From Strigamia acuminata (lineage: Eukaryota; Arthropoda; Chilopoda; Geophilomorpha; Linotaeniidae): DNA of 64,000 nucleotides. Made by a program: the position numbers and the translations under genes. The stretch spans positions 1,474,501 through 1,538,500 of the forward strand of contig OX442318.1 of assembly GCA_949358305.1 (NCBI GenBank). Direction: 5' to 3'. Shown in pieces: positions 63,291-64,000 of the stretch. A model generated the notes under the pieces. The model was not told the origin of the DNA. It saw only the letters and a program-made list of their open reading frames with translations, and searched no databases. Position 1 is the stretch's first letter, and the number at the start of each line of letters is the position of its first letter.

Positions 63291-64000
63291 ACAGGGTGAA
63301 TAAAAAGTCTGTATCTTTACTTAATATTTCTGGAAGTGCTGACAATGCATCTAATTCAATGATGGCAAAGTACTAAAGTTGGGTGGGGCAATCTTTTGGT
63401 GACCCGAAATTTGACCTTGGGATGTTCCTTCAAGGTCATTTGAAAATTATCTCGGAAAGCGTTAGAGATAGACAGAAATTTCCAATTGTAAACTTGTAGA
63501 GCAACATTTGTTTAGTCTAAAAATGACTAATTCTCAAATCTTTTGTACTAAAAAGTTTTGAGAAAATCGCAATTGAAAAAGTAGACACAAGTCAAAGAAT
63601 AACATGGTCAAAATTTGGAAAAGTGCCAAAAACGTGCTGATTAGACGTAAAATGACCCAAAAAATTGATTTCCCTGGTTGGAATTTGCATATCTGGCACC
63701 GTTGCAGAGATATGGGTGGAAAACTGAATTTTTTTATAACTTTTTCTTTTCAAAACTACTTTTTCAATTGTGATTTTCTTAAAATTTTTTAGTACAAAAG
63801 ATTTGAGAATTAGTCATTTTTAGACTAAACAAATGTTGCTCTACAAGTTTACAATTGGAAATTTCTGTCTATCTCTAACGCTTTCCGAGATAATTTTCAA
63901 ATGACCTTGAAGGAACATCCCAAGGTCAAATTTCGGGTCACCAAAAGATTGCCCCACCCAACTTTAGTACTTTGCCATCATTGAATTAGATGCATTGTCA
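63291..64000. mobile_element. Long inverted-repeat element, cut by the window edge
   Basis: Arms 63340-63581 and 63759-64000 are near-perfect reverse complements (positions sum to 127340 at both ends). The left end continues outward through 'acagggtgaataaaaagtc' (63291), preceded by tata. The matching right end lies beyond the window. The loop of about 177 bp has no recognisable coding content. It is probably a foldback or MITE. Confidence 0.85.

Overview
The window is a eukaryotic, AT-rich, intron-dense nuclear segment, most probably from an insect. Support: multi-exon genes with GT..AG introns, an interstitial (CCTAA)n arthropod telomere motif, pickpocket-like DEG/ENaC channels, insect-type fatty acid elongases, and many MITEs, Tc1 and Ty3/gypsy elements. 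The order cannot be fixed from sequence alone.

Left third (1-24.2 kb): a decaying tandem array of DEG/ENaC sodium-channel genes. Two copies (1496-6945 and 16205-22068) can be read as closed, stop-free spliced frames of 561 and 564 codons. Both have an unusual layout. One uninterrupted exon of about 750 bp carries the pore helix (TM2) of a first subunit, a short charged linker, and TM1 of a second subunit, which then runs to its own TM2 and stop: a natural two-subunit concatemer. Broken 3' ends of the same gene lie at 8.8, 9.2, 11.3, 13.5 and 23.4-24.2 kb. The equivalent last intron has been invaded independently, by a PIF/Harbinger-like MITE in copy 1 and by a 1-kb palindrome with tRNA-like heads in copy 2.

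Middle (24.5-42 kb): two exons of an unnamed minus-strand gene (OB-fold-like); a 17-exon axonemal dynein intermediate chain gene (DNAI4/WDR78 type, minus, 780 codons); then, from a divergent 248-bp promoter, the chromatin corepressor MIER1 (plus, 8 exons, 497 codons). 36-42 kb is gene-poor, with minisatellites, a 1-kb almost pure pyrimidine block and one orphan exon candidate.

Right third (42-64 kb): two tandem ELOVL fatty acid elongase genes with identical internal exon lengths (303 and 266 codons); a Tc1-like DD34E transposon with long IR/DR ends, broken by a nested MITE; a complete Ty3/gypsy element with 238-bp LTRs differing at one base, whose gag and pol share one frame separated by a single UGA; and, at the right edge, a 242-bp-arm inverted repeat cut by the window end.

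A genome-wide habit stands out. About eleven unrelated minisatellites, mostly in introns, have unit lengths of 19-23 bp or about two or three times that. Gene structures were deduced by eye from splice consensus and frame closure; no alignment, transcript or database search was available.
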